Below are positions 51,636 through 61,573 of a stretch of 64,000 nt of DNA, in pieces. The translations under genes were made by a program, and so were the position numbers. How positions within the stretch are numbered: the stretch's first letter is position 1; every line of letters begins with the position of its first letter. The stretch is from contig JAWPMT010000004.1 in the NCBI GenBank assembly GCA_033344775.1, positions 744,001 to 808,000 on the forward strand, in the 5' to 3' direction. The notes under the pieces were generated by a model. The model did no database searches, was not told the origin of the DNA, and worked only from the letters and a program-made list of their open reading frames with translations. The DNA comes from Cytophagales bacterium. GTDB taxonomy: Bacteria; Bacteroidota; Bacteroidia; Cytophagales; Cyclobacteriaceae.

Positions 51636-51986
51636 CTAGTCTATTCTGATTTCTAAAGTATCAGGCTTATTATTCTTGTAACTATTGTCAAGCAAAGTCA
51701 ATTGAACCGTTGAATCATTCACTATTTTGAAGTCATTAAGCGAATTATAACCTTCAAAAGCCTCTATCAGATACTCGTATCCTTGTCTCTCTACTTTTAA
51801 TTGTATCACTTCTTCCGTCGTAGCATTTCCAGCTAGATAATAAATCCGGTAAGTATTGTTGCCCTCTTTTTGTTCGTGGATTAAGTTGCTCTCGACAGGA
51901 AACATTTCAAAAGTTGACCACTGATATAAAAAGAAGGCAAGACCAGAGATAATGATCAACACAACAGCTAATAAGAGCTTTTTCAT
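51636..51986 (-). CDS. Membrane-anchored protein, putative immunity protein of the main RHS toxin
   Basis: A 116-residue protein: one N-terminal membrane segment (LLLAVVLIIISGLAFFLYQW), then a beta-rich domain (NTYRIYYLAGNATTEEVIQL, YEYLIEAFEGYN). Its ATG overlaps the RHS stop (ATGA), and a terminator follows, so it is the last gene of the locus. Being small and directly after a toxin domain, it is the expected immunity protein. It has no clear similarity to the lipoprotein at 43361-43999. Confidence 0.65.
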   Translation of the reverse strand: MKKLLLAVVLIIISGLAFFLYQWSTFEMFPVESNLIHEQKEGNNTYRIYYLAGNATTEEVIQLKVERQGYEYLIEAFEGYNSLNDFKIVNDSTVQLTLLDNSYKNNKPDTLEIRID

Positions 51987-54900
51987 TTCCTTATTTTATT
52001 GTAGTACTGGAATCCGGCTTTTATCCACTTTTGATCTCTAGGATCATCCCCGTAAGGTGGTTGCAGTACTTTACTTTTATAAGTCGTAACTCCACCCATA
52101 TTAACTGTGGTCCTTGTTTCTTCTTTGTAGACCTGCCATTCTGGTCTTGATGTGCCAGCAGCCATTTGAGCTTCTCCAGCTTGTTTAAGCATAAATTCCT
52201 GAGGAAAAATCCCGATAGCTTCTCCAACTGCTCCGAAATGATGGTTTCCTATATCTTGAGCCTCCATTGATTCCCCCTGAAAAGTAAAGGTGGTTTTCTC
52301 TCCTTTTGTATGGTTAGCAAGACCAAAAATTGTATTCTTATTATTCTTCAAATCCCACTCTCCTTTATTTTTCACTTTGTTCCTGAAAGAGAAGGGATTC
52401 AACATTCCTGCGGCTTCCTCAGTATTTTGCTCAAGTAGATTTGCATAAATGTCATCTACATTAATCTCACCACCAACTTCACCAAGCGCTACTAATTCTC
52501 CGTCTTCATTTGTCGTATAGACCAGATTATCAGTCTCATCATTTCTGGTGATATATCCAGTGCTATTAACAAAGATTGTATCTCCTCTAGGATCAATGAA
52601 AAGTAAAGGATTATTTCCCATTCCCGTGTAAGGGCTATGGAACTCATTAGCCTTTGGGTCCACTTGTGCCCATCTTCCTAGCCAAGCATCGTAAATCCTA
52701 AACTCTGTCAAGTAAGTATCAGTCTCTTTTTGTTGCTCATATCCCTGATACTTATAAAGGTTTTCGGGGCTGGTGGCTGAACTATTGAACGTCCCCCCGA
52801 AAGGATAATACCCATCTCTTTGCACCACATCCCCTGATTCATCAACAGTAACCCTCACGTTGCCTAAATGATCAGTAAGGTTGTATTCATAGTTATTATT
52901 ATCATAAGTAAAACGACCCTCTGTATGCTGAACAAATTCCAATACTCCATTTCGGTAATGTATCCCGCCAATGTAATCAAGGTCTGCGCCGATATTCGTA
53001 ATCTTCGCCAGCTTACTTCCAGTGGCGTCATAGGTGTAATTGACATAATTGCCATTTGCGAAAGTGACCAGCTCAGGTAAGTTCAAGTGATTATATTGAA
53101 TGTTGGTAATATCCTTATTTGCATCACTGATCATATTGCCATTGTCATCATAGGTATACTCTATGGTTCCTACTGGAGAGTCCAGATCCTTAAAGCCTTT
53201 GGTCGCACTTCGACTATCTTCTACCTGAATCAATTGATTTCCTTCATAATAATAGTCCAACTCATCAATTTTAATGAAGTCGCTTCTTCTCGTCAGGCTC
53301 AATAAGTTGCCATTCAAATCATAGGAGATACCTCCTACAGCAAAATACCCATTTTTATCTGTACTTCCATAGCCGGCATTAGTAATTCTATTCAAGGCAT
53401 CATAGGAATATTGATACAATTGCTCGTTTTCATTTTGGCCTCCGCCATTTGTTTTCCAGAACCACTGTGCAATATTTCCATTGTACTGAGGATTTGGAGC
53501 ATCATCGTATTTCAACTCCATCCCAAATTGATCCGTACCGTCATCGAAAGTATCAGACCCTCCATTGATGGTTGTGAGCCAACCTCGAATGTTATAGGCA
53601 TAGTCTACGGATTGTACACCGTTCATGTTTTTCTCATCCAGTTCACCAAGTTCATTATAGCCCAGAGTAATGGTACTGGTATGATTGCCATCGATCGTCG
53701 TAACGTGGTTTAACAGACGATCCATATGATCGTAAGAAAATGTCTCGATGATATCCGTACTACCTGTGGAGGTACTATGATTCCTTGTGATCTGGCTCAC
53801 ATTAGGAGAAACAAGATCGAAATAATCTGTTTGTACCCGATCTACGCCATCGAGGTGATTTTCACTAATGCTAACCAAAGGCCGGTAACGGGCGTCGTAA
53901 TAGACAATATTTTTCAAAAAAGTATTTTCACCCAATATTCTTGTGAGACTACCTGTTACCATTCCATTTACATCTTCTCCAGGTGTAATACCCGCTCCCG
54001 TATTATAAGTACTCCCCCACCCAAGATGGCTTTTGAAGTCATAATCATCATAAAATGTAATCGTCAAAACTTTGTTGAAAACCATACCTGGTATCACGTC
54101 ATTGGCATTATATCCGTAGGCATTTCCTGCTATCGTAGGATCGTAATTAAGTGTGAACTGACTAGCCTGAACCTGATCCTGAAGCTGTGCATGGGTTCTA
54201 TTATTGATGGTCACAATGCCTGTCATAACCGGCCTGTTCAATTGATCATATTTCGTATACAGCCACTGTTCAGATTGCCCGGTTTGTGAAGTGGCTTTTT
54301 GCACAAAAAATCCATCGTACCTGGATGCTTGAAAGTTGGGTTTTGTCAGCAAGATCTGTGCTCCGGGCTCCCGAATGTAGCTCTTTCCTTCGTAGCTATT
54401 TACCACTTTGATCGTACCACTGGCCACATACTCCGTTCCTCTCTGCCTCAGGTTTCCATCTTGAGTCATGACTAATCTGTCCCGCTCATCATACACCAAA
54501 TAAACTGGAGAAGCTCCTGGCACTTGCTTCTCGACCATTCTACTGCGTTGATCATAGCGATACCGGAATAGCCAGTTTTTCCTAAAAGTCGCATTATTGA
54601 GATTCGATTCCCAGTTGTTACTGGCGTTACTCACTGCTTCAGGAGGAATGACCAATGTTAAGTTTCCATAATCGTCATAAACATAATAGGTACGCGCATC
54701 AATCCCGGATGGGTCTACCCGTTTGGCGATTATCCTACCAAACTTGTCTGTAAATTCAAGTGTCTCATGACCATCTTCGTCTTTCGCTCCAGTGATCCAT
54801 AGCGTCCCCGTCTCATAATTTCCATTGAAGGTAATGACTTGATCGTTACTAACATCAAAATAAGGTATAACATCCGCGGATGTATTTGTCTCGTAGGTAT

Positions 54901-55396
54901 AAGAAACTGGTCTGTCCACGGTGTTTCCTCCCTCTTCGTAACGCCATGCGCTACCTGGACCAAACACCCTTTCTACCCTGCCCAATGCAGAAAGTTCATA
55001 TTCAGATGCCGTAAAATGATAAGGGTCAGTATAAAAACTTAACGCGTTGGCTTCATAAGCGGCATCGTAATTCCCATCTTCACTTGCTGAACGACTGATC
55101 GTGTAAGGTAGATACTGTCGATATGCCCTACCATAGTCATCATATGCTGTTGCCGTGATAACATCTCTGCCCAAACGAGAGCCTTTTCTGATCACCGTTT
55201 GTATCGGACGACCTAAATCATCAAAGTACTGGGAGATCCGGTTTACTTTAATTTCGTCATCTTCTGATATCAGATCCGTTAATCCTGACTCCCGTGCTGT
55301 ATAGGTCTTTACATAATTCTCATTCTCCTGAGATTTAGCCAACAAAACAGAAAGGCCAAAAAGTAGGGTAAGGATAAATTTGAGTTGCTTCATCAT
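51983..55396 (-). CDS. Secreted RHS protein with DUF6443 domain and a type 44 toxin C-terminus
   Basis: The ATG at 55396 (or 55393) gives about 1137 residues with a signal peptide (MKQLKFILTLLFGLSVLLAKSQ). The N-terminus has DUF6443-type sequence (DDEIKVNRISQYFDDLGRPI, YDDYGRAYRQYLP). Many YD repeats follow. The RHS core is at about residues 880-960 (YPFGGTFNSSATS, YKYQGYEQQKET, YDAWLGRWAQVDP, GNNPLLFIDPRGD), with the classic DPxG end. The last 150 residues (PFSFRNKVKNKGEWDLKN, DIGNHHFGAVGEAIGI, AAGTSRPEWQ, PPYGDDPRDQKWIKAGF) match polymorphic toxin type 44. It follows the other RHS gene by 10 bases. Confidence 0.9.
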   Translation of the reverse strand: MMKQLKFILTLLFGLSVLLAKSQENENYVKTYTARESGLTDLISEDDEIKVNRISQYFDDLGRPIQTVIRKGSRLGRDVITATAYDDYGRAYRQYLPYTISRSASEDGNYDAAYEANALSFYTDPYHFTASEYELSALGRVERVFGPGSAWRYEEGGNTVDRPVSYTYETNTSADVIPYFDVSNDQVITFNGNYETGTLWITGAKDEDGHETLEFTDKFGRIIAKRVDPSGIDARTYYVYDDYGNLTLVIPPEAVSNASNNWESNLNNATFRKNWLFRYRYDQRSRMVEKQVPGASPVYLVYDERDRLVMTQDGNLRQRGTEYVASGTIKVVNSYEGKSYIREPGAQILLTKPNFQASRYDGFFVQKATSQTGQSEQWLYTKYDQLNRPVMTGIVTINNRTHAQLQDQVQASQFTLNYDPTIAGNAYGYNANDVIPGMVFNKVLTITFYDDYDFKSHLGWGSTYNTGAGITPGEDVNGMVTGSLTRILGENTFLKNIVYYDARYRPLVSISENHLDGVDRVQTDYFDLVSPNVSQITRNHSTSTGSTDIIETFSYDHMDRLLNHVTTIDGNHTSTITLGYNELGELDEKNMNGVQSVDYAYNIRGWLTTINGGSDTFDDGTDQFGMELKYDDAPNPQYNGNIAQWFWKTNGGGQNENEQLYQYSYDALNRITNAGYGSTDKNGYFAVGGISYDLNGNLLSLTRRSDFIKIDELDYYYEGNQLIQVEDSRSATKGFKDLDSPVGTIEYTYDDNGNMISDANKDITNIQYNHLNLPELVTFANGNYVNYTYDATGSKLAKITNIGADLDYIGGIHYRNGVLEFVQHTEGRFTYDNNNYEYNLTDHLGNVRVTVDESGDVVQRDGYYPFGGTFNSSATSPENLYKYQGYEQQKETDTYLTEFRIYDAWLGRWAQVDPKANEFHSPYTGMGNNPLLFIDPRGDTIFVNSTGYITRNDETDNLVYTTNEDGELVALGEVGGEINVDDIYANLLEQNTEEAAGMLNPFSFRNKVKNKGEWDLKNNKNTIFGLANHTKGEKTTFTFQGESMEAQDIGNHHFGAVGEAIGIFPQEFMLKQAGEAQMAAGTSRPEWQVYKEETRTTVNMGGVTTYKSKVLQPPYGDDPRDQKWIKAGFQYYNKIRK

Positions 55397-55406
55397 CTTG
55401 CCTTTA

Positions 55407-58400
55407 TTAGTTTTTGTAATTGTATTCGTAATGTTGCAGGACATTCGCGTCATGATCAATGACCTTTTTTAGTCTTCCAAATTCATCGTATTCATAGTAG
55501 GAAATTAAACCAGACCGGTCTATTGTGCTCGTTACTCCTAACAATGGGTCGAATGTTACAAATGACCCTTGTGAGTTGGGATGTGTTTGTATAAATGTGA
55601 GGATCCCATTTCTCAGATTGTCTTCTGAGGTCTGATCAATGTCAAGATTTGATAATGACACAAGCCCCTCAACATCTAGCTTAATAGAGTTATAGTCAGT
55701 GCCAATTACTTTTCCAATTAGCAACTCTCCACCATAACCCCAGATAAAGCAGCTAGTCACTCCATTTCGGCCTACAACCTCTGTCGGCTTGCCCTGGTCG
55801 TTGCGTTTGAGGATAGTGAAGTTCTTCTCTAAATCCGCGTCGCCAACCGCTGACCATTGCTCCGAGACGGCAACATTTTGATTAAAATCATCAAGTACCA
55901 GTTGACTGTTTGAAATGAGCTTTTTATTCAATCCTGCGTCACGAGATCGATAACTTTTAGTGATCAATGGAATAGCCGGACGATATAAATTACCTGCCTT
56001 ACCAAGTTGCGTAAGCTTGCCATACGCGATAAGATAATCCTCTGTACCATTGATCAAGTCATCCGCATATAAATATTCTGAAATTACCAGGTCCGATTCA
56101 CTTGACGTATCCGTACCTATGGAAACAGTCGTACTTGTTAATTGACTATGTTCATTTGAATCGAAATAACTTTTTGTGAGCGTGGTGGAAGATGACGACT
56201 TATCATAATAGGTAACTTCCTTCACAGACCGAACCCGGTCTAATCCTGTGTAGAGTTTATAGGTTGCTGGGTCTAGCGTGTTTAGACTTGGGTTATATCC
56301 CAATGATCTGCAAGCTGCATTTCTGAACCCGGCAATACCCAAGATATGATCCTGTTGATGATATTCATTTACATTATCTAAATAACCATAAGTTTCAGTC
56401 TTCACCTTTCCGTCCTCATCATAGTATTCTTTAGAGGTTAGTTTATTCATTTGGAATTGAAGATCATCCGGAGATGGGTAGGGATGTGAGGTAAAGTTAT
56501 TTAAGGGTTCCACGTCGTGCTCATCAAAATAACTCACTATCTTACTATAGGGAGGGACCGTAGAGCCATCAGGTAGTTCGTTAGCTTGTGTTCTAAACAT
56601 ATCCTCATAAACTTCCACATAATGAGGGTATTCATAACCTGAACCTACTAATTCATGGTTGCCAAATTGACTAGCACTCGTGCATGGCATTTGCAATCCT
56701 GCCACGTAGATGCTTTCAATAAAACTGGGCAAGGAGACGGCAATACCATTTCGATAATAGTAGTCCTTTTTGAAAAGCAGTTCATTATCCGAGGAATAAG
56801 AGGAAGTACTTTTCACACGCAACCCCCCCATAAATATTTCCCCACTTACTAATTTCCCGCCAGCTGACCTATCCGGAGCATAATATTCTATTAAGACCTC
56901 AAAAAAGTAATCGTTTGGGTCAATAGTTGCATTATTCTGAGGAATAATCTCTAGTCTGTGCATACCGGCACTTAGATCACTAATGTTACTAATATTTGCA
57001 TTTGGATAAACATTACCATCCAGCCGCACTAAATAAGGGCAGCTTGTAGATTCTTGACCAGTCATTGGACATGGTCCAGGCAAGTCCATATATAATTTCG
57101 CTTCGCCTTGAACCGCCGTAATTTCAACTTCAAAATCCAGGACATATCTGTTGAGGCCCTCATCCCAAAATTCATTTTCCGAATTACTCCGGCCATCCAA
57201 TTTTTCAATGAACTCAGAATGGAGCTCAGTACCGAAATAGTCTGGTCCAGGGATTATATTCGTTGATCCTCCTTTATTTGACTCAAAAGAAAACAGAGTA
57301 TATCCTCCTGTGGGATAAGTGATCTTATTAAGGATACCTACTGAGCTAGTTTGTGGATTGACTTGCCTCTTTTTTCGAGATTCTTGGGTACCAATGTTTT
57401 GTTTCACATAGTGACCATTGTCTTCACCATTGTAATAACCCCAATAGTCCTGACCAGAATTATAGAGGCTGGGTAAAAAATTACCATTATAACCAAACAC
57501 ATACGGAGGAATCAATGAACCATCATCTCCTTCCTCTTGAATACTAATGAGACGTAATCTATTCTTTACACCTTCTTGATAAGTGGATAGCACAAATGGA
57601 GGTAAACTTTCACTTGTCGTGTAGTGATCATAGTTGAAATTGAATTTCTTGATTTGATTATTGTTTTGATCGAGAACGGATACACTTCCCAGTGCGGTAC
57701 CCTGCCTGTAATCAAGTCTTGAACCACCCCATGAAGAAAAAAACACCGAGCCAAGGCCGAAATCGATCTCCTCCAGTTCAGGTTGTTCAATCAAATGACG
57801 TTCGACACGGACATTATTGGTGTAATTATCATTCTCATACTCACTGATCCACTCTCCACCTTTTGTATTGTATTCTTGAATAGATGTTCTGTAATAAAAA
57901 TTAATCTCCTGACCATTTGTTGTAACGATCCGCCTTAAGGGCCATAGACTATGGTACGGGTTCTGAGAAAGATCAATATTACTGGAATTAAATGAATGTA
58001 ATATTCCTGAGGTGCTCTTCTTTTCTAAAATCGGAGAATTATCATTTTCACTCTCCACTCCGAAATAGTACTTCACTCCATAGGGAGTTGTGAACCGAAA
58101 GCCTACGATCTTCCCATACGTATTACCCCCTGCACGGTAGTATTCAACGGCTAAGTCCTCTTTAGACTGAAAAACAAACTTTTCTTGCTCCTGGTTATAG
58201 AAAAATTTACCAGAATACGCTCCGAACTGAAAGAAAAACTCATCTGGTTTCAAATCAATTTCTCCATAATCTGCTTGTAACATGCGATAGTCGCAATAAG
58301 CTGCATCCTTATTTGGAGAGGCAGATGAACATGTATCCATGATACCGCTGATGTCATGCTTACCAGACATATATCCAAAGGAGAATTCATCATGCAGACC

Positions 58401-58730
58401 ATTGACCAATCGGGTCACTGATCCCCCTGCATTTAAGTTCCAATTCAGTCCGGCATAACCCGCAACCTGATTTACTTTAATTCCCTGGGCATTATATGAC
58501 AAGGATATGGGAACGGTTACTCCATCGCGTTCAATTGTATATAATGGAATACTGATGGATGGTTTTCCAGAGGATAAGTCTGTAGGAAATTCCAGTGCTG
58601 ATATGATACCAGCTGCAGTCGGAGAAGAAGCTACCCCATCAGGGAAATATGCATCGCTCTGTGCCTTTAGCTTCAAGAAAGGCGTCCACGTTAAAAAGAT
58701 TAGTAAAGGGACCAGTTTAATTGTTCTCAT
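55407..58730 (-). CDS. Large secreted YD/RHS protein, partner of the toxin RHS
   Basis: A 1107-residue protein with a signal peptide (ending LKLKAQ). It starts with an SpvB/TcB-like stretch (GIISALEFPTDLSSGKPSISIPL, SLSYNAQGIKVNQVAGYAGLNWNLNAGG). The middle has YFGVESENDN-type beta segments and a cysteine pair (CPMTGQESTSCP). It ends in YD repeats (SYYEYDEFGRLKKVIDHDANV-type). It lacks an RHS core and a toxin domain. Genes of this type typically lie just before a DUF6443 RHS gene in Bacteroidota, so the two may build one shell. The stop is 10 bases before the toxin RHS start. Confidence 0.85.
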   Translation of the reverse strand: MRTIKLVPLLIFLTWTPFLKLKAQSDAYFPDGVASSPTAAGIISALEFPTDLSSGKPSISIPLYTIERDGVTVPISLSYNAQGIKVNQVAGYAGLNWNLNAGGSVTRLVNGLHDEFSFGYMSGKHDISGIMDTCSSASPNKDAAYCDYRMLQADYGEIDLKPDEFFFQFGAYSGKFFYNQEQEKFVFQSKEDLAVEYYRAGGNTYGKIVGFRFTTPYGVKYYFGVESENDNSPILEKKSTSGILHSFNSSNIDLSQNPYHSLWPLRRIVTTNGQEINFYYRTSIQEYNTKGGEWISEYENDNYTNNVRVERHLIEQPELEEIDFGLGSVFFSSWGGSRLDYRQGTALGSVSVLDQNNNQIKKFNFNYDHYTTSESLPPFVLSTYQEGVKNRLRLISIQEEGDDGSLIPPYVFGYNGNFLPSLYNSGQDYWGYYNGEDNGHYVKQNIGTQESRKKRQVNPQTSSVGILNKITYPTGGYTLFSFESNKGGSTNIIPGPDYFGTELHSEFIEKLDGRSNSENEFWDEGLNRYVLDFEVEITAVQGEAKLYMDLPGPCPMTGQESTSCPYLVRLDGNVYPNANISNISDLSAGMHRLEIIPQNNATIDPNDYFFEVLIEYYAPDRSAGGKLVSGEIFMGGLRVKSTSSYSSDNELLFKKDYYYRNGIAVSLPSFIESIYVAGLQMPCTSASQFGNHELVGSGYEYPHYVEVYEDMFRTQANELPDGSTVPPYSKIVSYFDEHDVEPLNNFTSHPYPSPDDLQFQMNKLTSKEYYDEDGKVKTETYGYLDNVNEYHQQDHILGIAGFRNAACRSLGYNPSLNTLDPATYKLYTGLDRVRSVKEVTYYDKSSSSTTLTKSYFDSNEHSQLTSTTVSIGTDTSSESDLVISEYLYADDLINGTEDYLIAYGKLTQLGKAGNLYRPAIPLITKSYRSRDAGLNKKLISNSQLVLDDFNQNVAVSEQWSAVGDADLEKNFTILKRNDQGKPTEVVGRNGVTSCFIWGYGGELLIGKVIGTDYNSIKLDVEGLVSLSNLDIDQTSEDNLRNGILTFIQTHPNSQGSFVTFDPLLGVTSTIDRSGLISYYEYDEFGRLKKVIDHDANVLQHYEYNYKN

Positions 58731-58790
58731 TTCACGTTGAAGTTTTAGTGTTTTTAATGTTTTGCATAGAATAAATCTTAATCCTAATGA

Positions 58791-60161
58791 CTATTTGTTT
58801 TGTTTCGCTTTCAAAGCCTCAATTTGTTTTTCTTGTTCTAATAATTTTGCTTCAAAGTCAGCAGCGTTCGTTTTGGCTTCTTTCTCCATCCTAATCAAAT
58901 GCAAAGTCAATTCCTCCACTTTTTGTAGCAGTAGAATATTCATCTCTTTCAATGCTAATCCTTCTTCAGCCATTTCTGCTGCAGATGGAACCTCCGGAAG
59001 GTGTTTATTCGCTTTGATGAATTGTTCTGTTTCTTCTAATGAACGGAGATCGTAATCTTCTTCGAAAACAAAATCGGCACCGGCTACATCTTCAAGAAGA
59101 ATCTCTTCGGCATTGATCGTGCCATCGACGGATAGTTTTTGGCTTGGTGAAATGGTACCAATTCCCACATTGCCATCCTTATCTTGAGTCAAACCTAAAT
59201 TCCAGGTATTTAAACCAGAAGAAGTAAAAATCGACATTCTACTATTATGATTCAAATTAGGATTTGAGTAACCTAATATTTTAGCACCAAATCCCTTATC
59301 ATCATTCTTACCTCCTAATTGAATACCTGCACCAGCCTCAGTAGTATTTGCCCGATGAATAAACCTTGCCAGGATTACGTCACTATCAGAATTCTCACTT
59401 GTCGCTTCTAATCGAGATTTTGGAGTTGTAGTGCCAATTCCAATATTACCGTCTTTATCTTGAGTCAATCCTAAATTCCAGGTATTTAACCCAGAAGAAG
59501 TAAAAATCGACATTCTACTATTATGATTCAAATTAGGATTTGAGTAACCTAATATTTTAGCACCAAATCCCCTATCATCATTCTTGCCTCCTAATTGAAT
59601 ACCTGCGCCAGCCTCAGTTGTATTTGCTCGATGAATAAATCTTGCCAGGATGACGTCACTATCAGAATTCTCACTTGTGGCTTCTAATGGAGATTTGGGA
59701 GTTGTGGTTCCAATTCCAATATTGCCATCCTTATCCTGAGTCAACCCTAGATTCCAGGTATTTAACCCAGAAGAAGTAAAAATCGACATTCTACTATTAT
59801 GGGTCAAATTAGGATTTGAGTAACCTAATATTTTAGCACCAAATCCACTATCATCGTTCTTACCTCCTAGTTGAATACCTGCGCCAGCCTCAGCAGTATT
59901 TGCTCGATGAATAAATCTTGCCAGAATTAAGTCATTATTAGAGTTTTCACTCTTGACTTCTAAAGGAGAATTTGGAGTCGTGGTTCCAATTCCAACACTT
60001 CCTGTAGAGAAGTGTAGGTTGCCACTACTCGTCTGCCATTGTTGCGCCTGTGAGAAGAAGGTATTCAGCATAACAATTGACAGCATCAATAGAATTCTCG
60101 GCTCAATTTTTTTTACACGGGCTTTGAATTCATTCGAAGTAAAAAGGTTAATTACACACAT
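58791..60161 (-). CDS. Tail-fibre-domain protein with three 92-residue repeats
   Basis: A 456-residue protein. A signal-like segment (LLMLSIVMLNTFFSQA) comes after an uncertain N-terminus. Three near-identical repeats follow (GNIGIGTTTPKSPLEATSEN, AGAGIQLGGKNDD, SRMSIFTSSGLNTWNLGL). The C-terminal module (DGTINAEEILLEDVAGADF, YDLRSLEETEQFIKANKHLP, MNILLLQKVEELTLHLI) is shared with the two genes upstream and resembles a tail-fibre chaperone region with a coiled-coil end. It is 60 bases before the large YD gene. Likely a trimeric surface fibre. Confidence 0.82.
   Translation of the reverse strand: MCVINLFTSNEFKARVKKIEPRILLMLSIVMLNTFFSQAQQWQTSSGNLHFSTGSVGIGTTTPNSPLEVKSENSNNDLILARFIHRANTAEAGAGIQLGGKNDDSGFGAKILGYSNPNLTHNSRMSIFTSSGLNTWNLGLTQDKDGNIGIGTTTPKSPLEATSENSDSDVILARFIHRANTTEAGAGIQLGGKNDDRGFGAKILGYSNPNLNHNSRMSIFTSSGLNTWNLGLTQDKDGNIGIGTTTPKSRLEATSENSDSDVILARFIHRANTTEAGAGIQLGGKNDDKGFGAKILGYSNPNLNHNSRMSIFTSSGLNTWNLGLTQDKDGNVGIGTISPSQKLSVDGTINAEEILLEDVAGADFVFEEDYDLRSLEETEQFIKANKHLPEVPSAAEMAEEGLALKEMNILLLQKVEELTLHLIRMEKEAKTNAADFEAKLLEQEKQIEALKAKQNK
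59161..59988. repeat. Three tandem 276-bp repeats inside a tail-fibre gene
   Basis: The marker ATTCC(A/C)A(T/C)ATT recurs at 59161, 59437, 59713 and, changed, at 59989: steps of exactly 276 bases (92 codons). The copies are nearly identical at DNA level, so the number may vary between strains. Confidence 0.85.
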
Positions 60162-60196
60162 ATGTCAAATGGTTGAGGTTTAGATTAGTCTTGTAT

Positions 60197-61465
60197 TTAA
60201 TTTTTAGTTTGAGTTACCTTCAAAGCAGTAAGCTCTTGTTCCATTTTTTCCATTTTTTCAGCCTGAGCAGTTATTTTGTTAGCCTGTGCAGCCATCGCTT
60301 TCTCTTGCCTAATCAAATGCAAGGTCAATTCTTCTACTTTCTGCAGCAGCAGAATATTCATCTCTTTCAATGCTAATCCTTCTTCTGCCATTTCTGCCGC
60401 AGACGGAACCTCTGGAAGGTGTTTGTTGGCTTTGATGAATTGTTCTGTTTCTTCTAATGAACGGAGATCATAGTCTTCTTCAAATACAAAGTCTGCTCCA
60501 TCCACGTCTTCAAGAATGAGTTCTTCGGCATTGATTGTGCCTTTGACCGAAAGCTCATGATCTGGAGAAGAGGTACCGATACCCAAGTTTCCAAGCAAAT
60601 AACTATCACCAGTAGCTGCAAATTTTATTTTCGCACTGCTTCCATCACGTAAAAACAGCTCTCCTGAACCATTAGGAAAAGTCATGTTCAATACATCATT
60701 CCCAGTATTAGGGTCCGCTACCTTAAAGGTTCCAAAAACATGGAGCTTAGCATTTGGAGAGGCATTACCTATTCCTAAACCACCTCCAAGAAAGTAGCTA
60801 TCACCTGTGGCAGCCAATTTTACTCTTGCGGCGCTTCCATTTCGCAACAACAACTCCCCTGAACCGTTCGGGAAAGTCATGTTCAACATATCATTCCCAG
60901 TATTAGGATCTGCAACCTTAAATGTGCCGAAAACATGGAGTTTAGCATTCGGAGAGACATTTCCTATTCCTAAACCACCTCCAAGAAAGTAACTGTCACC
61001 TGTGGCAGCCAGTTTTACTCTTGCGGCGCTTCCATTTCGCAAATACAACTCCCCTGAACCGTTCGGGAAAGTCATGTTCAACATATCATTCCCAGTATTA
61101 GGGTCTGCTACCTTAAACGTACCGAAAACATGGAGTTTAGCATTCGGAGAGGCATTTCCTATTCCCAGACCTCCAAGAAAATAGCTATCACTTGCCGCAG
61201 AAAGTTTAATTTGTGGAGAAGTTTGGTTACGAACCAACATCTCTCCTATTCCCAGATTGTTCTGAAGAATAAAGACCGTATTTGATGTATTCGGATCTGT
61301 TATTCGGAAATTACCATTTAGATGCAGTTTACTCAGTGGACTATTTGTGCCTATTCCTACATTACCCGTACTCAATATCGCGTCTCCACTTTGATTTACC
61401 CATTGCCGAGCAACAACGCTGAAACTAAGGCAAAGTGTTATTATAAATATTAAAGATGTTTTCAT
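60197..61465 (-). CDS. Tail-fibre-domain protein with about four 65-residue repeats
   Basis: A 422-residue protein with a signal peptide (MKTSLIFIITLCLSFSVVARQ). Repeats read GLGIGNASPNAKLHVFGTFK, VADPNTGNDMLNMTFPNGSG, ELYLRNGSAARVKLAATGDS. The C-terminal module (VKGTINAEELILEDVDGADF, FIKANKHLPEVPSAAEMAEE, LLQKVEELTLHLI) is almost that of its neighbours, then a coiled coil. It lies 35 bases before the next fibre gene, so the three are probably one transcript. Confidence 0.83.
   Translation of the reverse strand: MKTSLIFIITLCLSFSVVARQWVNQSGDAILSTGNVGIGTNSPLSKLHLNGNFRITDPNTSNTVFILQNNLGIGEMLVRNQTSPQIKLSAASDSYFLGGLGIGNASPNAKLHVFGTFKVADPNTGNDMLNMTFPNGSGELYLRNGSAARVKLAATGDSYFLGGGLGIGNVSPNAKLHVFGTFKVADPNTGNDMLNMTFPNGSGELLLRNGSAARVKLAATGDSYFLGGGLGIGNASPNAKLHVFGTFKVADPNTGNDVLNMTFPNGSGELFLRDGSSAKIKFAATGDSYLLGNLGIGTSSPDHELSVKGTINAEELILEDVDGADFVFEEDYDLRSLEETEQFIKANKHLPEVPSAAEMAEEGLALKEMNILLLQKVEELTLHLIRQEKAMAAQANKITAQAEKMEKMEQELTALKVTQTKN
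60591..61172. repeat. Tandem repeats of about 195 bp inside a tail-fibre gene
   Basis: The word CCAAG(A/C)AA(A/G)TA(G/A)CT recurs at 60591, 60786, 60981 and 61173, steps of 195, 195 and 192 bases. The 192 step drops one Gly codon. The central copies are nearly identical. Confidence 0.8.
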
Positions 61466-61573
61466 GTTTTTTTGGTTTATCGCTTCCGTTCAGGGTCGTT
61501 TAATTGTTTTTACAGGTTCAAGTGCATTAGACTATTTATTTTCGTTCATTAGGCTAATAAACTAGATATGCTG

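Noticed and set aside
51983-58730. Type VI secretion effector cluster
   Set aside because: No VgrG, Hcp or PAAR gene is near, and both RHS proteins carry ordinary signal peptides.
59161-61172. CRISPR array
   Set aside because: The repeats are 195-276 bases, in frame within genes and without spacers of typical size.
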